Positions 41,420-51,205 of a stretch of 64,000 nt of DNA are shown here, piece by piece (positions within the stretch are counted from its first letter, which is position 1; every line of letters starts with the position of its first letter). Made by a program: the position numbers and the translations under genes. The stretch spans positions 342,616 through 406,615 of the forward strand of contig NZ_SEMC01000001.1 in NCBI RefSeq assembly GCF_004153195.1. Reading direction: 5' to 3'. The notes under the pieces were generated by a model. The model worked only from the letters and a program-made list of their open reading frames with translations, searched no databases and was not told the DNA's origin. The DNA is from Sporolactobacillus sp. THM19-2 (lineage in GTDB: Bacteria > Bacillota > Bacilli > Bacillales > Sporolactobacillaceae).

Positions 41420-42094
41420 GTGAAGCAATCAACTGAAAAAGCGTTGAAACTGATAAGAGCGGAAAAATTTGCTGAAGCTGCCGGTGTGCTGGATCGGGCC
41501 ATATCGGCGGAACCGGATGATCCGGAAGGGTATATCCTTTTTGGGAATATGCTGATTACGGCCGGACAGCCGGCGCGATCAGAGGCTTTTTTCAAAAAAG
41601 CGCTGATGCTGGACGCTGCCAGCGCGGAGGCACAGTTCGGGTATGGCAACGCGCTTTCAGAATCTGGAGCGTATGAAAAAGCGCTCGATCATTTTGAGAA
41701 GGCGCAGGTAAATGGCATGAACAGCGGCAACCTGTTTTATATGATCGGGCTTTGTGCCATGCATCTTGATCGTGCCGGGCAGGCACTGGCCTCCTTCCAG
41801 CGTGCGGTCGAGCTTGATGACCGGGACACCAGTGCACGTTTTCAATATGGCCTGATGCTGGCCAAATTTGGTCAGCTCGCTCCGGCTGAAGAACAGTTCA
41901 AAAAGGTGCTGACTCTGGTGCCCCGGCATGCCGACGCTCACTATAATCTGGGCGTGATTGCAATGTATCATCATGATCCGGCAGGTGCACGCTTGCATTT
42001 TAAGCGGGCACTCCGGCAGAATCCCAAACATTTGCTTGCCGCCCATGGGATCGAGCAGCTGAAAAAGAAATTTCCGGAAAGAAGCGAAAAATAA
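41420..42094 (+). CDS. TPR-repeat protein (YrrB-like)
   Basis: A 224-residue protein consisting of about six tetratricopeptide repeats, for example AEAQFGYGNALSESGAYEKAL and ADAHYNLGVIAMYHHDPAGA. No signal peptide is seen, so it is cytoplasmic. It corresponds to B. subtilis YrrB, also between mnmA and recD2, a TPR scaffold of unknown partner. The start is GTG 41420 after CAGGGGGGGA. The 170-bp gap to mnmA suggests its own promoter, but none is convincing. Confidence 0.82.
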   Translation: MKQSTEKALKLIRAEKFAEAAGVLDRAISAEPDDPEGYILFGNMLITAGQPARSEAFFKKALMLDAASAEAQFGYGNALSESGAYEKALDHFEKAQVNGMNSGNLFYMIGLCAMHLDRAGQALASFQRAVELDDRDTSARFQYGLMLAKFGQLAPAEEQFKKVLTLVPRHADAHYNLGVIAMYHHDPAGARLHFKRALRQNPKHLLAAHGIEQLKKKFPERSEK

Positions 42095-42105
42095 GCAGAG
42101 AAAGG

Positions 42106-44421
42106 ATGGCGGGGGAAATGGAACAGACTTCTCTTCATTTATTTTCTGACGGGATTTCCATTAAAGGTGAGCCTGTACGGATTGTTTTTCAGAACAGTGA
42201 TAATGGCTATACGGTTATGATTGTTCGAATAATAGAATCAGATGAGCCGATTCAGGGAAAAGAGATTACAGTGGTTGGCTATTTTCCCTCTGTCCATCTG
42301 CAGGAAACCTATCAGTTTTCCGGACGGCTGAAAACGCATCCCAGATACGGGCAGCAGTATGAGGCAGTCAGCTATCATAAAGTACTCCCGCAATCCCGTA
42401 CGGGGATCATTCAGTATTTGTCAGGGGATCTTTTTCCGGGGATCGGTAAGAAAACGGCTGAAGCCATTGTCAGGACGGTTGGTGACCATGCGATAACGAA
42501 GATTCTTAATGATCCCGCCTGTCTGCAGGAAGTGCCGAAACTCGACCCTGACAAGGCAAAATTTATTGCTGACACGCTCATTAAAAATGAAGGTCTGGAA
42601 AAGATCATGATCGGGCTGTCGGATTTCGGGTTTGGTTCGCAGCTGGCGGCTAAAATTTATCAGACATACGGGGATCTGGCACTCGAGACGATTCGTGATA
42701 ATCCGTACCAGCTGATCCAGGATATAGAAGGGATTGGTTTTCAGCGGGCGGATGAACTGGCTTCTGCTCTCGGGATCACCGGCAACAGCCCGGAAAGAAT
42801 ACAGGCAGCGATTCTTTACTGGCTGAACGAGTGTGCCATGAATGACGGTCATGTTTTTATGCTTCATGATGAAGTGATTGAAGCCGCCAAAAAACTGCTT
42901 TCAACTCCGGACTTGGACATAACCGATGACGACATAACCCGGGAAATGGATCAGCTGGAAGATGATGGGGAAATTGTCCGTGAGGGTAACGATGTTTATC
43001 TGCCGGAACTGTACTATGCAGAGAAGGGCATTGTGACCAGTATTCAAAGACTGACGGAGGGCTCCGAGGAAGAGGAGTACTCCGAAGCTGAATTTATGGA
43101 AGCGCTCGGAAAAGTGGAGGACAGGTTGTCGATGCAGTATGCCGACAGTCAGCAGAAGGCGATCCGCCAGGCGATCCGGTCGCCTCTGATGGTTCTGACA
43201 GGGGGCCCGGGGACGGGGAAAACCACCGTCATTCACGGTATTGTGGAGGTCTATGCGGAGCTGAACAGTCTTTCACTTGAAGTGAAAGATTACGACAGTG
43301 AACACCCTTACCCCATTCTGCTCGTTGCCCCTACCGGACGGGCAGCCAAACGAATGAAAGAGTCTACGGGACTTCCGGCCGTGACCATACACCGATTGCT
43401 CGGATGGACGGGAGGAGCAAATTATGCACATGATCAGGATGATCCGGTTGAGGGCAAACTGATCATTGTTGATGAAATGTCGATGGTAGACATCTGGCTT
43501 GCCAATCAGCTGCTCAAATCGCTTCCTGATGACATGAAAATGGTGATTGTAGGCGATGAAGATCAGCTGCCATCAGTCGGCCCGGGTCAGGTACTGGCGG
43601 ATCTGATCCAGTCCGGCGTCATACCGGTTGTCCGGCTGACGGATATTTTCCGGCAGGCTAAAGGCTCCTCAATTATCGAACTGGCTCACCAAATAAAAGA
43701 GGGACAGTTAAAGGATCTTACAGCTAAACGTGATGACCGGCGATTTTTCCATTGCCATCAGGCACAGGTCACCGAAGCCGTCTGCCAGATTGCAAAAGGC
43801 GCAGAGAAGAAGGGTTATCAGCCGAAGGACATCCAGGTTCTTGCACCCATATACCGCGGCAATGCCGGAATAGAGAAACTGAACGAAAGACTGCAGGAAC
43901 TTTTTAATCCGCCTTCTGATCAGAAACGCGGTCTGACGTTCGGTGATCACATATTCCGGGTTCATGATAAAGTGCTGCAGCTGATGAATAATCCGGATGA
44001 CCAGGTTTTTAACGGCGATATTGGTGAGATTATATCGATACTCCGGGCAAAAGAGACGACAGATAACGAAGACACCGTCATCGTTTCTTTTGACGGTATT
44101 GAAGTCAAATATCTCCGGCATGATTTAAATCAACTGACACTTGCTTATTGCTGTTCCATACATAAAGCCCAGGGCAGCGAATTTCCGATTGTCATTCTTC
44201 CGGTGGTTAAGGGCTATCACCGGATGCTGAAACGCAATCTGATTTATACGGCTGTCACACGCAGCAAAGAGTATCTGATGATCTGCGGTAATGAGGAAGC
44301 GATCAGGACTGCTGTCCAGCGTAACGATGTCGACCGGCGCCACTCCAATCTGGCTGCTAAACTTCGTGAGCGGATGAGCCTGCCCGATGCCGGGCCACTC
44401 TCTCTTTCTGATGACAGCTGA
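42106..44421 (+). CDS. recD2: ATP-dependent RecD2-family DNA helicase
   Basis: A 771-residue SF1B 5'-3' helicase (YrrC). N-terminal OB-like and helix-hairpin-helix segments (FPGIGKKTAEAIV, EGIGFQRADELA), Walker A GGPGTGKTT, Walker B IVDEMSMVD, and motif VI VTRSKEYL. RecD2 lacks RecBC partners and works in repair and mismatch-linked processes. ATG 42106 directly abuts AGAAAGG, so ATG 42118 is a real alternative. It follows the TPR gene by 11 nt. Confidence 0.94.
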   Translation: MAGEMEQTSLHLFSDGISIKGEPVRIVFQNSDNGYTVMIVRIIESDEPIQGKEITVVGYFPSVHLQETYQFSGRLKTHPRYGQQYEAVSYHKVLPQSRTGIIQYLSGDLFPGIGKKTAEAIVRTVGDHAITKILNDPACLQEVPKLDPDKAKFIADTLIKNEGLEKIMIGLSDFGFGSQLAAKIYQTYGDLALETIRDNPYQLIQDIEGIGFQRADELASALGITGNSPERIQAAILYWLNECAMNDGHVFMLHDEVIEAAKKLLSTPDLDITDDDITREMDQLEDDGEIVREGNDVYLPELYYAEKGIVTSIQRLTEGSEEEEYSEAEFMEALGKVEDRLSMQYADSQQKAIRQAIRSPLMVLTGGPGTGKTTVIHGIVEVYAELNSLSLEVKDYDSEHPYPILLVAPTGRAAKRMKESTGLPAVTIHRLLGWTGGANYAHDQDDPVEGKLIIVDEMSMVDIWLANQLLKSLPDDMKMVIVGDEDQLPSVGPGQVLADLIQSGVIPVVRLTDIFRQAKGSSIIELAHQIKEGQLKDLTAKRDDRRFFHCHQAQVTEAVCQIAKGAEKKGYQPKDIQVLAPIYRGNAGIEKLNERLQELFNPPSDQKRGLTFGDHIFRVHDKVLQLMNNPDDQVFNGDIGEIISILRAKETTDNEDTVIVSFDGIEVKYLRHDLNQLTLAYCCSIHKAQGSEFPIVILPVVKGYHRMLKRNLIYTAVTRSKEYLMICGNEEAIRTAVQRNDVDRRHSNLAAKLRERMSLPDAGPLSLSDDS

Positions 44422-44533
44422 GAAAAGTGAGATGTCAGAGGTATAAAATTCATAAAATCTGGACATGGATGCGAGTAACTGCAGCGGATAAATGTCCTGT
44501 GTCATTTATCCGTATCTGATGAGGTGAAAGTAG

Positions 44534-44731
44534 ATGAAATGTCCGAATTGTGCAAGCAAAAATATAGGTAAACTGAGTGCAAAGGATTATTACTGCTGGA
44601 ATTGTTTTATTGAATTATCATTGGAGGACGGGAGACTGTTACTCAGTCAGGTGGAAGAGGATGGAAGTCTGACAACACTCGACGATCTTTTTGACGTGTC
44701 TGAACGGGAAGCTAAAGCGAACGGTTTCTGA
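44534..44731 (+). CDS. Small zinc-ribbon protein of unknown function
   Basis: A 65-residue protein with MKCPNC at the N-terminus and YYCWNC about 20 residues later, two CxxC knuckles making a zinc ribbon. An acidic C-terminal half follows (LDDLFDVSEREAKANG). No function is known to me. GAGGTGAAAG lies before the ATG. It stands alone between recD2 and the AI-2E gene; the codon pattern is like its neighbours. Confidence 0.7.
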   Translation: MKCPNCASKNIGKLSAKDYYCWNCFIELSLEDGRLLLSQVEEDGSLTTLDDLFDVSEREAKANGF

Positions 44732-44800
44732 TTGTCCGGAGTATCCCGTGATCACATGATTTGAACAGGTGTGGGCAAGACTAGGCATGGAGGGATGATC

Positions 44801-45862
44801 ATGCTTAAATGGCCTGCACTTAAGTGGATGAAAGCTTTAACTATTCTTCTGCTGCTTTTTCTCAATGGCTATCTCTTTTACAGGCTGCTGCCGCTTCTCG
44901 GTACGGTGCTTCACTTCTTCCTGAGGGTCGCTTTTCCATTTGCTGTTGCCGGAATTATTGCCTATCTGCTGCATCCCTTAATCAAAAGACTCAGTGTGAT
45001 GGGTGTCCCGCGCACGATTGCCATTCTCGGTGTCTATGTGCTTTTTTTCAGTATGGCCGGTCTCCTGCTGTTCAAAGGTGGTCCGGCGTTTATCCACGAG
45101 TTGCGCGGCTTGAATGACGAGTTCGTCCGCTATCAGAAAATGTATCAGTCTCAGGTTGATCACGTTTACGGGTCAACACCCGAAGCGGTGCATGACCAGG
45201 TGAATAAAGCCCTTGCACGTATACAGCATGCCACCGGAAGATTTGCAGACAGGCTGATGGACTGGTGTACCGGTTTTATCCAGTCGCTGTTCACTTTGAT
45301 TATCATTCCGTTTCTTGCCTTTTATTTTCTCAAGGATTCAGAGAAAATTAAGCGGGGAGCACTTCATCTGATTCCACGAAAGTGGCGGAATCAGTGGACC
45401 GGGCTATTCACGGAAATGGACCAGTCAATCGGCTTGTACATACGCGGACAGCTGACCGTCTGTGCGATTCTTGCTGTTTTGGCTTCAATCGGGTTGTGGA
45501 TTCTGAAAGTCCGTTATCCAATCGTGTTTGGCGTGTTTATCGGGCTGACAGATCTGATTCCTTATTTTGGGCCGCTGATCGGTGCAGCTCCGGCTGTTCT
45601 GATGGCGGCCACGCAGTCCTTCTATGCAGTGATCGGCGTTGTCCTGATGATATTTCTGATTCAGTTTCTCGAGGGAAATGTGATTGAGCCGCTCGTTGTC
45701 GGTAAAAGTGTGGATATCCATCCGCTGTATATCATGCTGTCGCTCGGTGTCGGCGGGGAGATTGCAGGGATCGTCGGGATGTTGCTTGCTATCCCCTGTT
45801 TTATCGTGATTCGTATAGGTTTCATTCATATGAAAAAGAGATTACGTGTGATTGACAAATAA
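44801..45862 (+). CDS. AI-2E family transporter (YrrI-like)
   Basis: A 353-residue polytopic membrane protein of the AI-2E/PerM family, about seven helices: two pairs in the N-terminal half, a soluble coiled segment (about 115-165), then the conserved C-terminal block GLTDLIPYFGPLIGAAPAVL and QFLEGNVIEPLVVGKS. Family members export small molecules or act in Na+/H+ exchange; the substrate here is unknown. ATG 44801 is eight bases after GGAGG. The promoter of the alaS leader overlaps its last codons. Confidence 0.88.
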   Translation: MLKWPALKWMKALTILLLLFLNGYLFYRLLPLLGTVLHFFLRVAFPFAVAGIIAYLLHPLIKRLSVMGVPRTIAILGVYVLFFSMAGLLLFKGGPAFIHELRGLNDEFVRYQKMYQSQVDHVYGSTPEAVHDQVNKALARIQHATGRFADRLMDWCTGFIQSLFTLIIIPFLAFYFLKDSEKIKRGALHLIPRKWRNQWTGLFTEMDQSIGLYIRGQLTVCAILAVLASIGLWILKVRYPIVFGVFIGLTDLIPYFGPLIGAAPAVLMAATQSFYAVIGVVLMIFLIQFLEGNVIEPLVVGKSVDIHPLYIMLSLGVGGEIAGIVGMLLAIPCFIVIRIGFIHMKKRLRVIDK

Positions 45863-45881
45863 GAGAAAGTTCATCTATAAT
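45852..45881 (+). promoter_or_regulatory. Strong sigma-A promoter of the alaS leader
   Basis: Perfect TTGACA (45852-45857) and perfect TATAAT (45876-45881) with an 18-base spacer. It overlaps the stop of the preceding gene. Expected start near 45888. Confidence 0.88.
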
Positions 45882-45887
45882 AGCGAA

Positions 45888-46135
45888 AGAAAAATGAAAA
45901 TGAGACGAAAAGAATAGCGACAGGGCATGGAGCTGCCTGAACAGTAAGGTGAATGGGCTTAATGATTTGTAAGTAAACAATCGATACCCTTCATTGATTT
46001 TCTCTCACATGAGCTGCTTGAGCTGTGAGGCTGCAACCGAAAGATGCGAAGTCAGCTTTTCTTATGCGGTACGGATGCTGCGTGTATGTGGGGAGCTTTC
46101 GTCCTTTCAGGCATGATAGGATGGAAGCTTTTTTT
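45888..46135 (+). ncRNA. Structured leader RNA of alaS ending in a terminator, class unknown
   Basis: About 250 nt between a consensus promoter and an intrinsic terminator, before alaS. A closing helix TGAGA / TCTCA (about 45900 with 46006) encloses hairpins CAGGGCA / TGCCTG and GGTGAA-GGG / CCC-TTCATT. Then CTCACA / TGTGAG and GGCTG / CAGC hairpins follow. CGAAAG near 46039 can pair with CTTTCG in the left arm of the terminator, so an antiterminator is possible. It lacks the T-box core seen at hisS and has no Ala codon at the expected specifier position. It may be a divergent riboswitch, protein-bound leader or independent small RNA. Confidence 0.6.
46094..46135 (+). terminator. Terminator or attenuator upstream of alaS
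   Basis: AGCTTTCGTCCT (46094-46105) and AGGATGGAAGCT (46118-46129) form a 12-bp stem with two G-U pairs, then seven T. It stands 140 bp before alaS. Confidence 0.85.
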
Positions 46136-46162
46136 GTTCCACTATAAGAAAAAAAGTATAAA
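46134..46162 (+). promoter_or_regulatory. Possible second promoter of alaS
   Basis: TTGTTC (46134-46139), 17-base spacer, TATAAA (46157-46162). It lies just behind the terminator and could give leader-independent alaS expression. A CACTATAA / TTATAGTG inverted repeat (46140-46147 and 46169-46176) spans the -10. Confidence 0.4.
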
Positions 46163-46274
46163 ATTGGATTATAGTGTGGCCGGCCGGCGTCAGTTTTTCT
46201 TTAAACGCCCCGGTATAAGTCACCATTTAAATGAACAGGTCTTATTTTGATCATTGTGAGTGGAGGTTCTTATC

Positions 46275-48917
46275 ATGAAACAACTCAGTTCATCTGAGGT
46301 CAGGCAAATGTTTTTAGATTTTTTTCGTGGAAAGGGTCATTCGGTTGAGCCGAGTGCTTCACTGATTCCGGTTGATGATCCTTCCCTGCTTTGGATAAAC
46401 AGCGGGGTTGCTACGCTGAAAAAATATTTTGATGGACGGATTGTGCCGAAAAATCCGCGCATCTGCAACGCTCAGAAAGCGATTCGTACGAATGATATTG
46501 AAAATGTCGGTTATACGGCACGCCATCATACGTTTTTTGAAATGCTGGGCAACTTTTCGGTAGGCGATTACTTTAAAAAAGAAGCCATAACCTGGGCATG
46601 GGAATTTCTGACCAGTCCGGACTGGATCGGTTTTGATCCGGACAGGCTGTCTGTCACTATTTATCCAAAAGATGATGAGGCGTACCAGCTGTGGCATGAA
46701 AAAATTGGCCTCCCGGAGGAACGGATTATTAAGCTGGAACACAATTTCTGGGATATCGGAGAAGGACCCAGCGGACCGAATACAGAAATATTCTATGACC
46801 GCGGTGAGGCGTTCGGTAACGATCCGAATGATCCGGAACTGTTCCCCGGCGGAGAAAATGAGCGTTATCTCGAAGTCTGGAATCTCGTCTTTTCTCAATT
46901 TAACCATAATCCTGACGGAACACATACGCCGCTGCCGAAAAAGAACATTGATACCGGTTTGGGGCTGGAGCGTATGGTCAGCGTCATTCAGGGCGGTGAG
47001 ACCAATTTCGATACGGATCTTTTTCTTCCGATTATCCATAAAATTGAGGAGATCTCAGGCAAAACATATAAAAAGGGCAGGAAAAACACACCGTTCAAAG
47101 TTATCGCTGATCACGTACGTGCGGTGTCCTTTGCCATTGCCGACGGGGCTCTTCCCTCGAATGAAGGACGCGGTTATGTTCTGCGCCGGCTGATCCGGCG
47201 CGCGGTCCGCTATGCCATGGATCTCGGGATCAATAAACCGTTCATGTATGAACTCGTACCGGTTGTTGCCGACATTATGAAAGACTATTACAAAGAGGTT
47301 CTGGAGAAGGCCCCGTATGTCCAGAAAATCATTTACGGTGAAGAGAAACGCTTCCAGGAGACCATCCATGACGGAATAGCCATTCTTCGCCGGCAGATCA
47401 GTGAGGTAAAAGCAAAAGGCGGGTCAGAACTGTCCGGAGAAGACGTGTTCAAACTGTATGACACGTTCGGTTTCCCTGTCGAACTGACCGGGGAATATGC
47501 GAAAAAAGACGGCCTTTCCATTGATCAGAAAGGTTTTGAAGCAGAACTGGAAAAACAGAGAGAACGGGCAAGAACTGCACGAAAAGACCAGAAGTCGATG
47601 CACGTGCAAAGTGCAACACTGCGCAATGTGACCGTAAAAAGTACGTTCGTCGGATATGACCGGTTTACTGTAGAGGACGCAAAGGTTCTGGCTCTGGTCA
47701 ACGATCATGAAGCAGTGGAAAATGCATCTGAGGGACAAAAAATCCGGCTGATCCTTGATCGCACCCCTTTCTATGCCGAGATGGGCGGACAGGTTGCCGA
47801 TCAGGGGACACTGAAGGGTGATACCGCTCTTCTTCGTGTCACCGATGTGCAACAAGCTCCGAACGGTCAGAATCTGCATTCATGTATTGTGGTAAACGGA
47901 GAAATTCATATCGGGGACCGTGTGAAAGCACAGATCGACGGTCACGCCAGGCTTGCCATTCAAAAAAATCATACGGCCACTCATCTGCTCGATCAGGCCC
48001 TGAAAGATGTACTGGGACCGCATGTCAATCAGGCCGGATCTTATGTATCGGCGGACCGGCTTCGTTTTGACTTTTCTCACTACGGACAGGTGACAGAAGC
48101 TGAACTTCATAAGGTAGAACGGACAATTAATGAGAAAATCTGGGCGCAGCTTCCTGTGACGACGAAGGAAATGCCGATTGACGAAGCAAAGAAATCAGGT
48201 GCAGTCGCTTTATTCGGTGAAAAATACGGTAAAATCGTTCGTGTTGTCAATGTTGGTGACTACAGCCTTGAACTCTGCGGCGGCTGCCATGTTCGGAACA
48301 CGGCTGAGCTTGGCCTCTTTACAATTGTTTCCGAAGCCGGTATTGGTGCAGGGACACGTCGCATTGAAGCCTTAACAGGGGAAAAAGCCTATGAAAAAAT
48401 GAATCAGGAAAAACAGGAACTGGTAAACCTTGCACGCAGCCTGAAAGTAACAGCTGATCAGCTTCCTGAAAAAATAGGTGCCCTGCAGCTGCAAATTAAG
48501 GCGCTTGAAAAAGATAACACGGCTTTGATGGCAAAACTCGGGAATGCGAAGGCCGCAGAATTAGAGAAATCCATCCGGAAAGTCGGTAATATTTCTTACC
48601 TTGCGGCAAAAGTGGACGCAATGGATATGAATCAGTTAAGGACAATGGCTGATGATTTGAAAAATCATTTCAGGTCGCTTATTGTTGTCCTGGCCTCTGT
48701 TGAGGACGGAAAGGTTCATCTTGTTTCCGGTGTCACGAAAGACCTGATCTCGAAAGGGTTCCACGCCGGCAAAATTATTAAGGAAGTGGCTTCTGTCTGC
48801 GGTGGTGGCGGAGGCGGCCGCCCGGATATGGCACAGGCCGGTGGACGCCAGCCGGAAAAAGTAGGAAAAGCGCTCGACAGTGTAGCGGACTTCATTAAAG
48901 AAACAGCTGTCGGCTGA
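46275..48917 (+). CDS. alaS: Alanine-tRNA ligase
   Basis: Class II AlaRS, 880 residues, full bacterial architecture: catalytic core opening [13 protein letters not shown] with [15 protein letters not shown], tRNA-binding domain, editing domain with the zinc/active-site residues in [11 protein letters not shown] and LCGGCHV, a coiled coil (about 725-765) and the C-Ala domain with Gly-rich [19 protein letters not shown] 46275 is eight bases after GGAGG. It heads a group with ireB, yqgF and yrzB and is preceded by the unusual attenuated leader. Confidence 0.97.
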   Translation: MKQLSSSEVRQMFLDFFRGKGHSVEPSASLIPVDDPSLLWINSGVATLKKYFDGRIVPKNPRICNAQKAIRTNDIENVGYTARHHTFFEMLGNFSVGDYFKKEAITWAWEFLTSPDWIGFDPDRLSVTIYPKDDEAYQLWHEKIGLPEERIIKLEHNFWDIGEGPSGPNTEIFYDRGEAFGNDPNDPELFPGGENERYLEVWNLVFSQFNHNPDGTHTPLPKKNIDTGLGLERMVSVIQGGETNFDTDLFLPIIHKIEEISGKTYKKGRKNTPFKVIADHVRAVSFAIADGALPSNEGRGYVLRRLIRRAVRYAMDLGINKPFMYELVPVVADIMKDYYKEVLEKAPYVQKIIYGEEKRFQETIHDGIAILRRQISEVKAKGGSELSGEDVFKLYDTFGFPVELTGEYAKKDGLSIDQKGFEAELEKQRERARTARKDQKSMHVQSATLRNVTVKSTFVGYDRFTVEDAKVLALVNDHEAVENASEGQKIRLILDRTPFYAEMGGQVADQGTLKGDTALLRVTDVQQAPNGQNLHSCIVVNGEIHIGDRVKAQIDGHARLAIQKNHTATHLLDQALKDVLGPHVNQAGSYVSADRLRFDFSHYGQVTEAELHKVERTINEKIWAQLPVTTKEMPIDEAKKSGAVALFGEKYGKIVRVVNVGDYSLELCGGCHVRNTAELGLFTIVSEAGIGAGTRRIEALTGEKAYEKMNQEKQELVNLARSLKVTADQLPEKIGALQLQIKALEKDNTALMAKLGNAKAAELEKSIRKVGNISYLAAKVDAMDMNQLRTMADDLKNHFRSLIVVLASVEDGKVHLVSGVTKDLISKGFHAGKIIKEVASVCGGGGGGRPDMAQAGGRQPEKVGKALDSVADFIKETAVG

Positions 48918-48961
48918 TTTACTGGCCAGACTACAGCGCGTATGGAATGGGGATGATGAAA

Positions 48962-49219
48962 ATGGATGAAACGATGAAATTCAATTTTGGTGATAAGGAC
49001 AGGCATAACGTACGCCAGGTGCTTTTTCAGGTATATGATGCTCTGGAGGAGAAGGGATATAACCCGATCAACCAGATTGTCGGCTATCTGATATCCGGCG
49101 ATCCAGCATACATTCCCCGCCATAAAGATGCAAGAAAGCTAATCAGGCGGATCGAGCGTGATGAGATCATTGAGGAACTGGTAACGGATTACCTCAGGAA
49201 AAAGTGGGACAAAGAATGA
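48962..49219 (+). CDS. ireB: IreB-family regulatory phosphoprotein (UPF0297)
   Basis: An 85-residue protein with the near-invariant core [20 protein letters not shown] and [21 protein letters not shown]. IreB of Enterococcus is a target of the PASTA kinase IreK and modulates cephalosporin resistance and cell-wall supply; the threonines near its N-terminus are the known sites, and one Thr (DETMKF) is present here. I choose ATG 48962, nine bases after GGGG; three other ATGs upstream lack spacing. ATGA overlap with yqgF. Confidence 0.92.
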   Translation: MDETMKFNFGDKDRHNVRQVLFQVYDALEEKGYNPINQIVGYLISGDPAYIPRHKDARKLIRRIERDEIIEELVTDYLRKKWDKE

Positions 49220-49653
49220 GAGTGATGGGACTTGATTTCGGATCGGTAACGGTTGGCGTCTCGGTCAGTGACCCGACAGGTCTGACAGCTCAGGGTATTG
49301 AAACCATCCGTTATGTGGAACATAGAAAAGATCTGATGTTTCAGCGTATCGGTGAATTGATCAATACATTCGGTGTGGAATCGATTGTCGTCGGACTGCC
49401 AAAGGATCTGATTGGGACGGAAACCTGTCGGGCGGAGGCTTCAAGAGCTTTTGCCAGAAGCCTGCGCCGGAAGTTCCGTCTTCCGGTGGTCATGTGGGAT
49501 GAGCGACTGACAACGATGGCTGCTGAGCGCATTCTGATTCAGGCCGATCTCAGCCGGAAAAAGCGGAAGAAGGTCATTGATAAAGAAGCAGCCGTGCTGA
49601 TTCTGCAAAGTTATTTAGATAAAAAAAGAATGGAGACAGAAAAAGATGAGTGA
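49216..49653 (+). CDS. yqgF: Putative pre-16S rRNA nuclease YqgF (RuvX)
   Basis: A 145-residue RNase H-like protein. [14 protein letters not shown] holds the first acidic residue, IVVGLPKD the second strand and VMWDERLTT the catalytic Asp-Glu. It processes the 5' end of 16S rRNA in several bacteria. ATG 49216 overlaps ireB (ATGA); the N-terminus MRVMGLDFG matches B. subtilis YrrK MRILGLDLG. It overlaps the next gene by 8 nt. Confidence 0.94.
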   Translation: MRVMGLDFGSVTVGVSVSDPTGLTAQGIETIRYVEHRKDLMFQRIGELINTFGVESIVVGLPKDLIGTETCRAEASRAFARSLRRKFRLPVVMWDERLTTMAAERILIQADLSRKKRKKVIDKEAAVLILQSYLDKKRMETEKDE

Positions 49654-49960
49654 TCCCGGTCATTACCCGATCATACAGCCAAGCGGGGACGAAGGGGAAC
49701 GGATTGTGATTCCGGAGCCAGACGGAAGTGAGAATCTGTTCGATGTATTATTTTATTTTGACGTTCCTGAGACAGATAAATCTTATGTTGTTGTCACACC
49801 GTCGGAAGAGGCAGATGAGGACGCAGATGAAGAAGACGTTTTTGCTTTCCGTTATGAGGGAGAGGACGATGACTTCAAACTTTTCCCGATCGAGACAGAT
49901 GAGGAATGGGATGTTGTTGAAGAAATGATCAATACGTTCAGCGATGAAGAAGATGTATGA
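49646..49960 (+). CDS. DUF1292 acidic protein (YrzB-like)
   Basis: A 104-residue, strongly acidic protein. The DUF1292 core is ERIVIPEPDGSENLFDVLFYF followed by YVVVTPSEE and EDVFAFRYEG. Function is unknown; the alaS-ireB-yqgF-DUF1292 order is conserved widely in Firmicutes, suggesting a role near translation or cell-wall control. It overlaps yqgF by 8 nt. A terminator follows. Confidence 0.9.
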   Translation: MSDPGHYPIIQPSGDEGERIVIPEPDGSENLFDVLFYFDVPETDKSYVVVTPSEEADEDADEEDVFAFRYEGEDDDFKLFPIETDEEWDVVEEMINTFSDEEDV

Positions 49961-49965
49961 ACGGG

Positions 49966-49993
49966 CAGCCCCTGTGGAATGCGGGGGTTTTTA
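49966..49993 (+). terminator. Terminator of the alaS operon
   Basis: CCCCTG / CGGGGG type stem followed by TTTTT. Confidence 0.6.
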
Positions 49994-50094
49994 TATTGAA
50001 CCCGTGAAGCGGCTTAATCCGTTAATGAAGCACAAAATTTGACGAAACATAGTGTATAATGGTTGGGGTACTCTAGAAAGGAGCGTCTCGAACA

Positions 50095-51186
50095 GTGAAT
50101 AAAAAAACAGGCTGGAAATGGTGGACAGGCGTTGCCGTCTGTCTGCTTATCCTGCTGGCATTTGCCGTCTGGGGAGCTTTCGGTTATTATCAGCATCTGC
50201 TGAGCCCGGCAGACCCGCAAAATAAAAATCCGGTAGCGGTAACCATACCGTCAGGCAGCTCAGTAAGTGACATCGGCCGGATTCTCGAAAAAAAAGGACT
50301 GGTTCAGAAAGCCTGGGCGTTTGAATTCTATGCCAAATGGAACCATCTGAATACCTATAAGTCAGGTACTTATACCTTTAATCGCGCCATGTCGGTCAAC
50401 AATCTGATGGACAGCCTTGAAAAGGGGAGACATCATGATCTTGTTTATCTTATTGATGTCCGTCAGGGCATGTGGATCAGTGAAATCGCTGACCGGATGG
50501 CGAAAGTATCAGGTCTGAAAAAATCAGAGATTCTCAATGATCTTAGAAATCCTGATTACGTGAAGTCACATTACATGGAACGATTCCCTTTTCTCACAGA
50601 GGAAATTCTGAAACGCGGAAACATCTATCCGCTGGAAGGATATCTTGCACCCGGGGTCTATCGGTTCAAGAAAACAAAGAAACCACTGACTCTTGATCAG
50701 ATGATTGATCCGATGCTTGAGGAGACAGGGAAAACAGCTGAAAGATACGAAAGTCAGATAAAAAAGGGGCAGCTCGGATCCTTACACAAAGTTCTGACAC
50801 TGGCATCACTTGTTGAGCAGGAAGCACCGGGTGAACAGGACAGAAGGAAAATTGCAGGTGTTTTCTATAACCGTCTGAATAAGAATATGAGGCTGGAATC
50901 TGATACAACGGTGATCTACGGCAGGCAGAAAAGAAGTCGCGATTATTCGTTAAAAGATATTCGTCAGGATAACGCTTTTAATACGTACACAAGAACCGGA
51001 TTACCGGTGGGTCCAATCGGCAGCCCGGCAACGAATGCGATAGAGGCCGTGCTGAATCCGGTTAAATCCGATAATCTGTTTTTCTATGCGCGGCCCAATG
51101 GTAAGATTTATTATTCAAAGTCGTTTGCCGGACATCAGAAAATAGTCGATAAATATCGTCAGGAATGGGCAAAAGAGCAGCCCTGA
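50095..51186 (+). CDS. mltG: Endolytic transglycosylase MltG
   Basis: A 363-residue membrane-anchored lytic transglycosylase that cuts nascent glycan strands and is thought to terminate their growth. One N-terminal helix (about 10-32), a LysM-like domain (VTIPSGSSVSDIGRILEKKG), and the YceG catalytic domain with the active Glu in LASLVEQEAP, plus RLESDTTVIYG and SPATNAIEAVLNP. The GTG start at 50095 follows GAAAGGAG, and a TATAAT is at 50055-50060 without a clear -35. First gene of mltG-trmR-udk. Confidence 0.95.
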   Translation: MNKKTGWKWWTGVAVCLLILLAFAVWGAFGYYQHLLSPADPQNKNPVAVTIPSGSSVSDIGRILEKKGLVQKAWAFEFYAKWNHLNTYKSGTYTFNRAMSVNNLMDSLEKGRHHDLVYLIDVRQGMWISEIADRMAKVSGLKKSEILNDLRNPDYVKSHYMERFPFLTEEILKRGNIYPLEGYLAPGVYRFKKTKKPLTLDQMIDPMLEETGKTAERYESQIKKGQLGSLHKVLTLASLVEQEAPGEQDRRKIAGVFYNRLNKNMRLESDTTVIYGRQKRSRDYSLKDIRQDNAFNTYTRTGLPVGPIGSPATNAIEAVLNPVKSDNLFFYARPNGKIYYSKSFAGHQKIVDKYRQEWAKEQP

Positions 51187-51205
51187 TAAAGAGGAGCGCA
51201 GGTCA

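Noticed and set aside
45894..45917. Seven-codon leader peptide at the start of the alaS leader
   Set aside because: It begins only a few bases after the predicted transcription start, with no room for a binding site, and has no Ala codons.
45888..46135. Ala-specific T-box for alaS
   Set aside because: The core AGGGTGGNACC is absent and no GCN codon is found in the expected loop; I therefore list the leader as unassigned rather than as a T-box.
46044..46250. Open frame of 68 codons spanning the alaS leader terminator
   Set aside because: No proper ribosome binding site and it runs through a perfect terminator hairpin; a leader peptide rich in Ala codons is not evident.
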